This document shows, in pieces, positions 37,356 to 44,838 of a stretch of 64,000 nt of DNA (position 1 is its first letter; each line of letters starts with the position of its first letter). The stretch comes from Bin5 sp965204525 (GTDB lineage Bacteria; Chloroflexota; Anaerolineae; Caldilineales; Caldilineaceae). The translations under genes were made by a program, and so were the position numbers. Location of the stretch: contig OZ241994.1 in the NCBI GenBank assembly GCA_965204525.1, positions 5,084,001 to 5,148,000 on the forward strand. The letters run 5' to 3'. The notes below the pieces were generated by a model. The model saw only the letters and a program-made list of their open reading frames with translations. It was not told where the DNA came from and made no database searches.

Positions 37356-38474
37356 ATGATGATGAACGGGACAGTGCTGCGAACGAGAGACCTCTCCATA
37401 GGCTATCGCCGCGCCCGCAAAGCTCCCGTTGTCATCGCCAGCGATCTGAATTTCTCACTAGGGCCGGGGGAGCTGGTCTGTTTGCTGGGGCCGAACGGCG
37501 CCGGAAAGTCGACCCTCATGCGTACGCTGGCCCGTTTGCAACCTTCTCTGTCAGGGCAGATCTGGCTGGATGAACGACCCCTCGACGACCTGAGGCCCGG
37601 CCAGCTGGCCCGCCGCCTGAGCATCGTGTTGACAGACCGGGTCGACGTGGGCGCGATGTCCGGTTACGGACTGGTCAGCCTGGGCCGCCATCCCTATACC
37701 GGCTGGACAGGGACGTTGAGCGTGCAGGACCAACAGATCGTTCAGTGGGCGCTGCACGCCGTGCGCGCCAAAGATCTGTCTGACCGGCTGACTGTCGAGA
37801 TGAGCGACGGCGAGCGTCAAAAAGTCCTCATCGCCCGTGCGCTGGCGCAGCAGCCGCGGGTCATGCTGCTGGACGAGCCAACCGCCTTTCTCGACCTCCC
37901 CCGGCGGGTGGAAGTGATGGATCTGTTGCGCCAGCTCGCCAGCGAGAACAGCCAGGCAATCCTGCTTTCCACACACGATCTCGACCTGGCTTTGCGCAAC
38001 GCCGACCGTCTATGGTTGCTGTCGGCGGATGGCGAACTCTTCGACGGCGCGCCCGAGGACCTGATCCTCAACGGCGCGTTTGAACGCGTTTTCTCCGCCG
38101 AAGGGGTGACATTCGACCGCGAGCGCGGATCCTTTCATACGCGACAGGAAGCCTGCGGGCGGCTGCGATTGGAAGGAGACGGCGTGGCGGCCTTCTGGAC
38201 GCGGCGCGCACTGGAGCGAATCGGGTACGCGGTGGAGCGCGAAGGAGAGAACGGGGCGTCTTCTTCCTACCCGTCAAACCTCAATCCTCCGCAATCGGTC
38301 AACGGCGCCGTTACCGTGCGCAAGCAGGACGGCGGCTTTATCTATATGCTTGACATTGAAGGGCGAGCAGAACTGTTTACGACGTTAAATGCTCTGACCA
38401 CATACCTGCGCCGCGGCGGCGCCGGAGGAGAATCTGATGCCAAGGTTGACGAAGATCTATACGCGCGGCGGTGA
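37356..38474 (+). CDS. btuD: Corrinoid ABC transporter ATPase with C-terminal extension
   Basis: ABC ATPase of 372 residues. Walker A is GPNGAGKST, the ABC signature reads MSDGE (degenerate from LSGGE), Walker B is VMLLDEPTAF, and the switch histidine is in STHDLD. Beyond the usual 260 residues lies an extension of about 110 residues with a GFWTRRALE-like helical start and a Ser/Pro/Asn-rich insert, resembling C-terminal regulatory tails of some Fe/B12 ATPases. The 3' end overlaps the adenosyltransferase gene by 38 bp. Confidence 0.88.
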   Translation: MMMNGTVLRTRDLSIGYRRARKAPVVIASDLNFSLGPGELVCLLGPNGAGKSTLMRTLARLQPSLSGQIWLDERPLDDLRPGQLARRLSIVLTDRVDVGAMSGYGLVSLGRHPYTGWTGTLSVQDQQIVQWALHAVRAKDLSDRLTVEMSDGERQKVLIARALAQQPRVMLLDEPTAFLDLPRRVEVMDLLRQLASENSQAILLSTHDLDLALRNADRLWLLSADGELFDGAPEDLILNGAFERVFSAEGVTFDRERGSFHTRQEACGRLRLEGDGVAAFWTRRALERIGYAVEREGENGASSSYPSNLNPPQSVNGAVTVRKQDGGFIYMLDIEGRAELFTTLNALTTYLRRGGAGGESDAKVDEDLYARR

Positions 38475-39000
38475 CGACGGGACAACCGCCCTGGGCGGCG
38501 GTCAGCGCGTCCCCAAGGATTCTCTGCGCGTCCAGTTGTACGGGACCGTTGACGAGTTGAACGCGCACATTGGTGTCGCGTTGGCCAGCGGCCTGTGCGA
38601 GCGCTTGCAAAGGACGCTGCCTGAGATTCAGAATGAACTGTTCCACCTGGGATCGGATCTGTGCTTTCTGGAAGAGGATAAAGTACGCTATACGCCCCCG
38701 CAGATCGAGGAGCGCCACGTGGACCGATTAGAGGCGTTGATCGACGAGTTGACGCCGGTCGTCGGCCCCCTGGAAAACTTTATCCTGCCGGGCGGATCGC
38801 AGGGCGCATCCTACTTGCACGTCGCGCGAACCGTGTGCCGGCGGGCGGAACGGGAAGCAACTTCGCTGGCCAATGAAGAGAAGATCAACCCGCAGGCAAT
38901 GCGCTATCTGAATCGTCTGTCCGACGCGCTCTTCGTGATGTCCCGCCTCGAGAATCTGCGACAAGGGGTCGCGGAGCCGCTGTGGGACCCGGCGGCATGA
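38437..39000 (+). CDS. pduO: ATP:cob(I)alamin adenosyltransferase (PduO type)
   Basis: PduO-type adenosyltransferase of 187 residues, adding the adenosyl ligand to cob(I)alamin. KIYTRGGDDG is the ATP-binding start (RGGDDG where TRTGDDG is usual), LPGGSQGASYLH and ARTVCRRAERE hold the conserved arginines, and NRLSDALFVM closes the fold. It shares 38 bp with the btuD end and closes the uptake-activation set of the operon. Confidence 0.92.
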   Translation: MPRLTKIYTRGGDDGTTALGGGQRVPKDSLRVQLYGTVDELNAHIGVALASGLCERLQRTLPEIQNELFHLGSDLCFLEEDKVRYTPPQIEERHVDRLEALIDELTPVVGPLENFILPGGSQGASYLHVARTVCRRAEREATSLANEEKINPQAMRYLNRLSDALFVMSRLENLRQGVAEPLWDPAA

Positions 39001-39096
39001 GTGAACGCGGTGTCTCCAGGAGCGCCGCGGCCCGCTAACGCTTCCACGACTTGCGAACCTTTCCCTTTGCACTGCCTGGCTTAAGTGGGGGTACAG

Positions 39097-39462
39097 ATGG
39101 AGGAGATTTCAGTGGATCTGCCGGAGATGGCGCCCTACACGCGTCACGTTTTCATATGTTCAGGGCCGTTCTGCGATCCCGACGGCAAGGCGAACTGGCT
39201 CTATGCACAACTGGCCCGCAAGTTGGGCGATCTGGGAGAGTACGACAACCCACTGCGGATTAAGCGGGGGACCTCGCCATGTCTGGGCGTATGTCACAGC
39301 GGCCCCGTACTGGTCGTTTACCCTGAAGGCATCTGGTACTGTCAGGTCGATGAAGCCCTGCTGGACAGAATCGTCGAGGAGCATCTCCGCAACGGCAAAC
39401 CCGTCGAGGAAGCGATCTATCATCGCCTCAGTGACAACGTTCACTCAAGTGACGTCAGATAA
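39097..39462 (+). CDS. Thioredoxin-like [2Fe-2S] ferredoxin
   Basis: A 121-residue ferredoxin of the thioredoxin-fold [2Fe-2S] type. Cluster cysteines: C21 and C26 in FICSGPFCD, then CLGVC in the second half. Such proteins occur in cobalamin clusters, where they may supply electrons for reducing cob(II)alamin before adenosylation; here that is an inference from position. ATG 39097 has a GGGGG stretch 5 bp upstream. Its 3' end overlaps the convergent cytochrome gene by 22 bp. Confidence 0.82.
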   Translation: MEEISVDLPEMAPYTRHVFICSGPFCDPDGKANWLYAQLARKLGDLGEYDNPLRIKRGTSPCLGVCHSGPVLVVYPEGIWYCQVDEALLDRIVEEHLRNGKPVEEAIYHRLSDNVHSSDVR

Positions 39463-39959
39463 GCGAAAACTGCACTCAGTCCGTCCGGGCTGATCTTGGT
39501 CGAGCCGAACAGGTGATCGGGTCCAAGTTCGCCCCCGGTGCGAATCAGATCCTCGAATTCGTCTTCGCTCAGGGTGAGACCCACGAGCGATGAAGCCTGA
39601 TCGGTGCCCGCAGCGCCTTCGCCGTGGCACTCAGCGCAACGATTTCCGTAGACAAACTCTCCCGTGGCAAGGTCCGGCGCCTCCGCGGCCTCCTCTTCGT
39701 CCTCCTGTCTGTCCGCTTCGCTTGCGCCTTTCAGATCCGTGACCGGCGTCGGCTGGTCAAATCGGGCCGCCGGCATCGTCGGCACCGCGCTGCTGTCGCT
39801 GTCCGCAGGCGCCTCTTCGCCGGTTGATTCCCCGCCGGATTCGGTCAACTCATCACCCGGTCCGCATCCTGCCGCCAGAGTAAGGAGCAACAGGAGGACG
39901 GTTAAGGCCGGCACAAAGCGGCTGGTAACTCTTCTTATGTTCGTTTTCTTCTGTACCAT
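39441..39959 (-). CDS. Lipoprotein monoheme cytochrome c
   Basis: A 172-residue c-type cytochrome with a hydrophobic signal ending in a lipobox (TLAAGC), then an acidic Ser/Glu/Ala-rich linker, then a single-heme domain. Heme motif CAECH, with a downstream SPDGLSAVFAYL distal segment; the methionine ligand is not obvious in the DHLFGSTKISPDG region. ATG 39959 has a GGAAGGAGAGG site. Tail-to-tail overlap (22 bp) with the ferredoxin gene. Likely a membrane-bound electron carrier on the outer face. Confidence 0.82.
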   Translation of the reverse strand: MVQKKTNIRRVTSRFVPALTVLLLLLTLAAGCGPGDELTESGGESTGEEAPADSDSSAVPTMPAARFDQPTPVTDLKGASEADRQEDEEEAAEAPDLATGEFVYGNRCAECHGEGAAGTDQASSLVGLTLSEDEFEDLIRTGGELGPDHLFGSTKISPDGLSAVFAYLTSLE

Positions 39960-40056
39960 ATTGCCGGCCCTCTCCTTCCGTCTTCCTGGCCTGGACATCG
40001 TGCTCTGTCGCTGGCTGCGATGAGGGGCGAGTAAGAGAATTCGCCTCAAGGACTCC

Positions 40057-40959
40057 TCATTCGATCATCTTTGGGTCCAGCGCGTCCCGCAAGCCGTCGC
40101 CGACAAACGAGAATCCGAGCATGGCCAGCGCAACTGCAATGGTGGGGAAGAGAGCCAGATGCCAGTAGACGCGCACGTACGCATTGCTGACGCCGACCAT
40201 CTTCCCCCAGCTGGGGATCGGATCGTTAATGCCGATACCGAGGAAGCTCAGCCCGGCCTCCCCAAAAATCGCTGCTGGGATCCCGAAACTGATCGAAACC
40301 AGGATCGGTGTCAAAGCGTTTGGGAGCAGATGGCGTAGAATGATCCGATTCTGACTCACCCCCGTGCAGCGCGCCGCCTCAATATATTCCTTCTCCCTCA
40401 GCGAAAGAATCTGCCCACGCGTCAAGCGGGCGATACCGATCCAACTGGTGATGCTGAGTGCGAAAATAACCTTTGTGATACCGCCACCCCAGACCGATAT
40501 GATTAGAATCGAAAACATCAGACCGGGGAAGGCCGTCATGGTGTCGATGAAGCGGGAGATGACAAAATCGGTGCGGCCTCCCACATACCCTGCCAGGCTG
40601 CCGAGCGGTACGCCGATCAGAAAAGCAACCATCTGCACGGCGATCCCCACGGTCATCGACGTGCGGGCGCCGTAAATGAGACGGCTCAGGTAGTCCCGGC
40701 CCACCTCGTCCGTGCCAAGTGGGTGGCCCGGCAGTTCAAAGGGGAAGCGCAGAACGCGATCAAAATATACCTTGTCGTAGGGAAATGGGGCAACCAGGTC
40801 GGCGAATAACGCCAGAAAAAGAAAGAGCAGGACGATTGCGAGACCAAAGACGGCCAGCCGGTTTCGCAGAAATCTTCGGGCGGCGTCATGCCAGAGGGTT
40901 CGGTGACCTTCCCCGCCCGCTGGCGCTACGTCTAAGCCGGTCGCAGCCCTGGCCGTCAC
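40057..40959 (-). CDS. dppC: Peptide/nickel ABC transporter permease (DppC type)
   Basis: Permease of 300 residues with an N-terminal OppC leader domain and six helices. The EAA loop is EYIEAARCTGVSQNRII, and GEAGLSFLGIG is typical of DppC. The GTG at 40959 overlaps the dppB TAG by one base. No ATPase subunit follows; the next gene on this strand is the cytochrome c. Confidence 0.88.
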   Translation of the reverse strand: MTARAATGLDVAPAGGEGHRTLWHDAARRFLRNRLAVFGLAIVLLFLFLALFADLVAPFPYDKVYFDRVLRFPFELPGHPLGTDEVGRDYLSRLIYGARTSMTVGIAVQMVAFLIGVPLGSLAGYVGGRTDFVISRFIDTMTAFPGLMFSILIISVWGGGITKVIFALSITSWIGIARLTRGQILSLREKEYIEAARCTGVSQNRIILRHLLPNALTPILVSISFGIPAAIFGEAGLSFLGIGINDPIPSWGKMVGVSNAYVRVYWHLALFPTIAVALAMLGFSFVGDGLRDALDPKMIE

Positions 40960-41930
40960 TAGGCTCCTCCCTCCGCGCCCAGCCGAACGCGCGGATCGAT
41001 CCAGGTATAGATGACATCAGTGAACAGATAGGTAAGACTCCACAAAAAGGCGATCAGCAGAAAGAGCGCCATGATCATGGGATAATCGCGATTAAAGATG
41101 CTTGTGACGAAAAATTTACCCAGGCCGTTAATGCGGAACACTGCCTCGATGAAGATGCTGCCTGTCAGTAAATTGGGAATTATGACGCCAAGGGCGGTCA
41201 CCATCGGGATCAGCGCGTTGCGCAGGATATGGCGAAGCATGATCGCCCTGTTTCCCAACCCCTTTGCTCTGGCCGTACGCGTAAAATCCTGGCGCATCAC
41301 ATCCACCACGCTGGAGCGCGTGTAGCGGGCGATGATCGCCAGCGGGCCGAGCGCATAGGCGACGACCGGCATGATCCAGTCGGTACAGACGAAGGCGCTC
41401 CCTACCAGACAGGAATCGGATGCATTCCAGCCGCCCATCGGCAGCCAGTCGAGCCGCACGGCAAAAAAGAGTATCAGCCACATCGCCACCACAAAGCTCG
41501 GCACCGTGATCCCCAACATGGCGATAAAGGTCGTGATGTTGTCGATCCAGGAGTTCTGGTGATAGGCGGCGTAGATTCCCAAAGTTATCCCCGCGCCGAA
41601 CGCGAGCAACACGGTCATCACTCCCACCTGCGCCGTCACCTTCCAGCTCTTGGCTATCAGAGCGGTCACGGTCGTGGTCGGCTGCTGGTAAGGGATGCCA
41701 AAATCGAAGTGCAGGACCGCATTCTTCATGTAGTTCAGATATTGAATGTGGATCGGTTTGTCGAGGCCGTACTTGCGGAGAATGTTTTCTTTGGCTGCCG
41801 GTGGAAGAGGGGCTTTGGTTTCGTCAAAGGGGCCGCCCGGCACCTGGTGCATGAGGAAGAAGGTGACAACGGAGACGACAAAAAGGACAAGAATCAGTGA
41901 AAGAATCCGTCCTAAGATGTAACGTGCCAT
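40959..41930 (-). CDS. dppB: Peptide/nickel ABC transporter permease (DppB type)
   Basis: Permease of 323 residues starting MARYILGRILSLI, with HQVPGGPFD in the first loop and the EAA-like segment RQDFTRTARAKGLG. Six helices; GSIFIEAVFRINGLG is the family C-terminal box. It sits between the binding protein and DppC in one transcript. Confidence 0.9.
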   Translation of the reverse strand: MARYILGRILSLILVLFVVSVVTFFLMHQVPGGPFDETKAPLPPAAKENILRKYGLDKPIHIQYLNYMKNAVLHFDFGIPYQQPTTTVTALIAKSWKVTAQVGVMTVLLAFGAGITLGIYAAYHQNSWIDNITTFIAMLGITVPSFVVAMWLILFFAVRLDWLPMGGWNASDSCLVGSAFVCTDWIMPVVAYALGPLAIIARYTRSSVVDVMRQDFTRTARAKGLGNRAIMLRHILRNALIPMVTALGVIIPNLLTGSIFIEAVFRINGLGKFFVTSIFNRDYPMIMALFLLIAFLWSLTYLFTDVIYTWIDPRVRLGAEGGA

Positions 41931-42030
41931 GGAGTTGCCTGAGTACGTGATACGGTGGCGGGAGGCCGCCAGGGCGGCCTCCCGCTTCGCTCAATCGCAA
42001 CTTGATTATCGAGGGCATACCTGCCGAGGA

Positions 42031-43806
42031 CTACTCGGCTATATAGATGAGCGAGATGTCCTGGTCATTGCCCCAGTGCCAGCCGGTAATGCCCTGAGAG
42101 TCGGGGTCGCGGACTGTGCCCTGTACCCAAGACTGCATCAGGTCTCCCGCCCATCGATGGGCGATGAAGATCCCGCCGACGTCGTCCACCAGCACGCGTT
42201 CGGCGTCGCGGAACATCTGGTCGCGGAGTTCCGGGTTGCCTACCATACCGGCCGCCTCGGTGACGAGGGTGTCAAACTCATCGTTCTTCCAGGAATGCCG
42301 GCCGCCCGATTTCCAGACGTTGCCAAGTAGATTGGCCGGGTCAAGGAAGTCCATGCCGTAGTCAACGGCGCCGAATGTAAGCTGAGTGGGCTTGGCATTC
42401 AACGCATCCATGTAGACCTTGCGATCCACGTTCGAGATTTCGATGTTGATGTTGAGACACTGGGTAATGGAGGCGGCCACTGCCTGGTAGACCGCAGCCA
42501 TCGCCGGCGCCTCACCGCGCAGCATCATCACCTGGTCGGGGAATCCCTCGCCGCCGGGATAGCCCGCTGCGGCCAGGTGCTCGTTGGCAAGATCGCAGTC
42601 GTAGTTCTGATACTCTCGCAGATTGCCCTCGGTGTCGGAAGAGGGGTAGCCTGGCATCAGCATCGAATAGGCAGGCATCGCCTTGATCTCGCCATACACG
42701 CTGGCCACTATGCTCTCGCGGTCAACTGCGTGGGCGAAGGCTTTGCGAACGTCCAGGTTGCTGAACGGCTCGGTGAAGGTATCGAACAGCAGATAGTCTG
42801 TACGGAAGTCGCCGAAGTGGCGCAGGTAGTTGCCGGCCATTTCCTCATCGCGCAAGATCAGTTCGAAGTCCGCCGGTGTCAGCGCCCCGTACGGCACCTT
42901 GTCGATGTCACCGTTCTGGTAGGCGGCGAAGAAGGTGCTGGGGTCCATGAAGATGCATTCGATCCGCTTGATCAACGGAGGGCGGAATCCTTTGTACGTT
43001 GGATTGGCTTCGACGGCGATCTTGTTGCCAGGATCGAACTCGGCCAGAACGAAGGGGCCGGACGAAACCGAGGTTTCCAGGCTGCTGTTGTAGTAAGGGC
43101 CATGCTCTTCCAGGGCCTTCTTTTGCAGCGTGAACGCAAACTTCATCACACCGGGCAGCGGCGGGAAGACATCCTCCGTCTCGACCTCAAGTGTCAGGTC
43201 ATCCACGGCGCGTACGCCCAGCTCCTCGGGCGGCAACTCGCCGGCGATGATCTTGCTCCAGTTCTTGATGCCGCCGTCGGCCAGGAAGCTGTAGAACCAG
43301 GAGAAGTCCCAGCCGTGTTCGGGGGTGGCGGTAAGTCGGAAAGTGGCCTCGTAATCATAAGCGGTCAGAGGCGTGCCGTCGCTCCAGACCTGGCCCGGCC
43401 GCAAGTGGAAAGACCAGACCTTGCCGTCTTCGGAGACGTCCCAGCTCTCTGCCGCCCCGGGGATCACGTTGAAGTCCTTGTCCAGCGAGACCAGCGTGTC
43501 CTGGAACAGATCGGCCAGGCAGTAGCGGTTGTAGACGGCCACCGGGAAGTCGAAGGTGGATGCGCTCTGATTTATGTCAGCAGCCACTCGGTAGACCTGC
43601 TCATCATAGGGGCGGGCGCCGGCGGGCAATTCCGTACCGTAAATGGTTACGTTGGCCGCGGATTCCTCCATAGCTTCCTCAGACGCCGGCTCCATGGCTT
43701 CCGGCCCGGCTGCCGGCACGCAGGCTTGGAGGAGCAGTCCCATGAGAAGAAGCAGGGGCAGTCCATAGGTGAACCATCGTGATCGGCGAACAGTTTGTGC
43801 AGTCAT
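42031..43806 (-). CDS. Solute-binding lipoprotein (SBP_bac_5, DppA/OppA type)
   Basis: A 591-residue extracytoplasmic binding protein. Lipobox LLQAC (lipidated cysteine about residue 29), a low-complexity Glu/Ala linker, then a family 5 domain with GKVWSFHLRPGQVWSDGTPL (the conserved signature). Ligand could be peptides, oligosaccharides or nickel. A strong AAAGGAGAAAG ribosome site precedes ATG 43806, and the promoter is at 43948-43976. Permeases dppB and dppC follow, but no dppD/dppF ATPases are present nearby. Confidence 0.88.
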   Translation of the reverse strand: MTAQTVRRSRWFTYGLPLLLLMGLLLQACVPAAGPEAMEPASEEAMEESAANVTIYGTELPAGARPYDEQVYRVAADINQSASTFDFPVAVYNRYCLADLFQDTLVSLDKDFNVIPGAAESWDVSEDGKVWSFHLRPGQVWSDGTPLTAYDYEATFRLTATPEHGWDFSWFYSFLADGGIKNWSKIIAGELPPEELGVRAVDDLTLEVETEDVFPPLPGVMKFAFTLQKKALEEHGPYYNSSLETSVSSGPFVLAEFDPGNKIAVEANPTYKGFRPPLIKRIECIFMDPSTFFAAYQNGDIDKVPYGALTPADFELILRDEEMAGNYLRHFGDFRTDYLLFDTFTEPFSNLDVRKAFAHAVDRESIVASVYGEIKAMPAYSMLMPGYPSSDTEGNLREYQNYDCDLANEHLAAAGYPGGEGFPDQVMMLRGEAPAMAAVYQAVAASITQCLNINIEISNVDRKVYMDALNAKPTQLTFGAVDYGMDFLDPANLLGNVWKSGGRHSWKNDEFDTLVTEAAGMVGNPELRDQMFRDAERVLVDDVGGIFIAHRWAGDLMQSWVQGTVRDPDSQGITGWHWGNDQDISLIYIAE

Positions 43807-43849
43807 TGCTTTCTCCTTTTATCTTGGCGAATACGTGAAGAGACGTTCG

Positions 43850-43976
43850 GAGATAGCAAACAGACCACAGCCTTGAAACTGCGCGACGTTGCTATCTCAC
43901 AGGAAAAGAAAGAGGTTCGAGGGATCACCGAAACGATCTCGCCCGATAGTCTAAGCCAGAGTGCCCGTGTTTACAA
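43850..43976 (-). promoter_or_regulatory. Promoter and hairpin leader of the peptide importer
   Basis: Minus strand TTGTAA (43976-43971), a 17 bp spacer and TAGACT (43953-43948), predicted start near 43941. The 135-nt leader contains a perfect 10 bp inverted repeat, GAGATAGCAA (43898-43889) with TTGCTATCTC (43859-43850), enclosing 29 nt. No T-tract follows, so it is not a terminator; it may bind a regulator or fold as an RNA element. Confidence 0.5.
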
Positions 43977-44006
43977 ATTTTTTGGCGGCGCGCGTGTCTT
44001 CAGCCG

Positions 44007-44786
44007 CTACTGAGCCCATGATCCCTTGGCCATCATGCCGCCGTCTACATTTACATATTCGCCGGTCATAAAGGAGGCGGCGTCGCTGCTGAGAAAGAGG
44101 ACGACTGAGGCGATATCTTCCGGTTTACCGATGCGGCCCATGGGATGAGTGGCTTCCGCGGCAGACCGCAGGGCCTCCAGGTCGTGGTTGACGCTTTCCA
44201 TCGCCAGGCTGGTCTCAATTGTGCCGGGATTGACAGCCAGAACGCGAATGTTCTGCTCCGCATATTCCAGGGCCAGCTGCTGGGTGAGCGAAATCATGCC
44301 GCCCTTGCTGGCGGCGTAGGCCGGCACCCCTTTCATCGACTGGCGGCCTTGCACGCTGGCGATATTGACAATGACGCCTCCGCCCTGTTTCAACATGTAC
44401 GGCACCGCATACTTTGACATCAGGAATCCGCTCTTCAGGTTGACGTCCAGAATGCGGTCCCAGGTCTCCTCCGGAAACTCGTGGGCGGGCAGGTAGCTGT
44501 CCACAGGTTGAATGCCGACGTTGTTGACGAGGACGTCAACGCTGCCGGTCGCGGCTGCCTGGCTCACCAGCGCTTCACAAGTTGCCGCCTCGGAAACATC
44601 GGCGTTGACAAAGGTGATCGACCCGGCCACCGAACTGCTTTCAGCCCCCATCTTGGCGCCGGCCTCCGTGTCGACGTCGGCGCAGAATACGTGGGCCCCG
44701 GCTTGGGCGAATGCCCTCGTAACGCCTTCACCAATGCCCTTTGCCCCGCCCGTCACAATTACGGTTTTGCCACTGAAATCGCTCAT
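44007..44786 (-). CDS. Short-chain dehydrogenase/reductase
   Basis: Classical SDR of 259 residues. The Rossmann TGGAKGIG glycine motif, the NNVG box, catalytic serine in NIASVQG, and YAASK tyrosine/lysine are all present. An acidic residue (CADVD) at the end of beta 2 favours NAD. The C-terminus VNVDGGM is FabG/glucose-dehydrogenase-like. It follows two dehydrogenase/cytochrome genes by 52 bp and may act on the same sugar or alcohol. Confidence 0.88.
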   Translation of the reverse strand: MSDFSGKTVIVTGGAKGIGEGVTRAFAQAGAHVFCADVDTEAGAKMGAESSSVAGSITFVNADVSEAATCEALVSQAAATGSVDVLVNNVGIQPVDSYLPAHEFPEETWDRILDVNLKSGFLMSKYAVPYMLKQGGGVIVNIASVQGRQSMKGVPAYAASKGGMISLTQQLALEYAEQNIRVLAVNPGTIETSLAMESVNHDLEALRSAAEATHPMGRIGKPEDIASVVLFLSSDAASFMTGEYVNVDGGMMAKGSWAQ

Positions 44787-44838
44787 TGTACTTTCTCCAT
44801 TGGTTCAGAGGTTGTGTCGTCGATGAGTCGTGCTTCCA

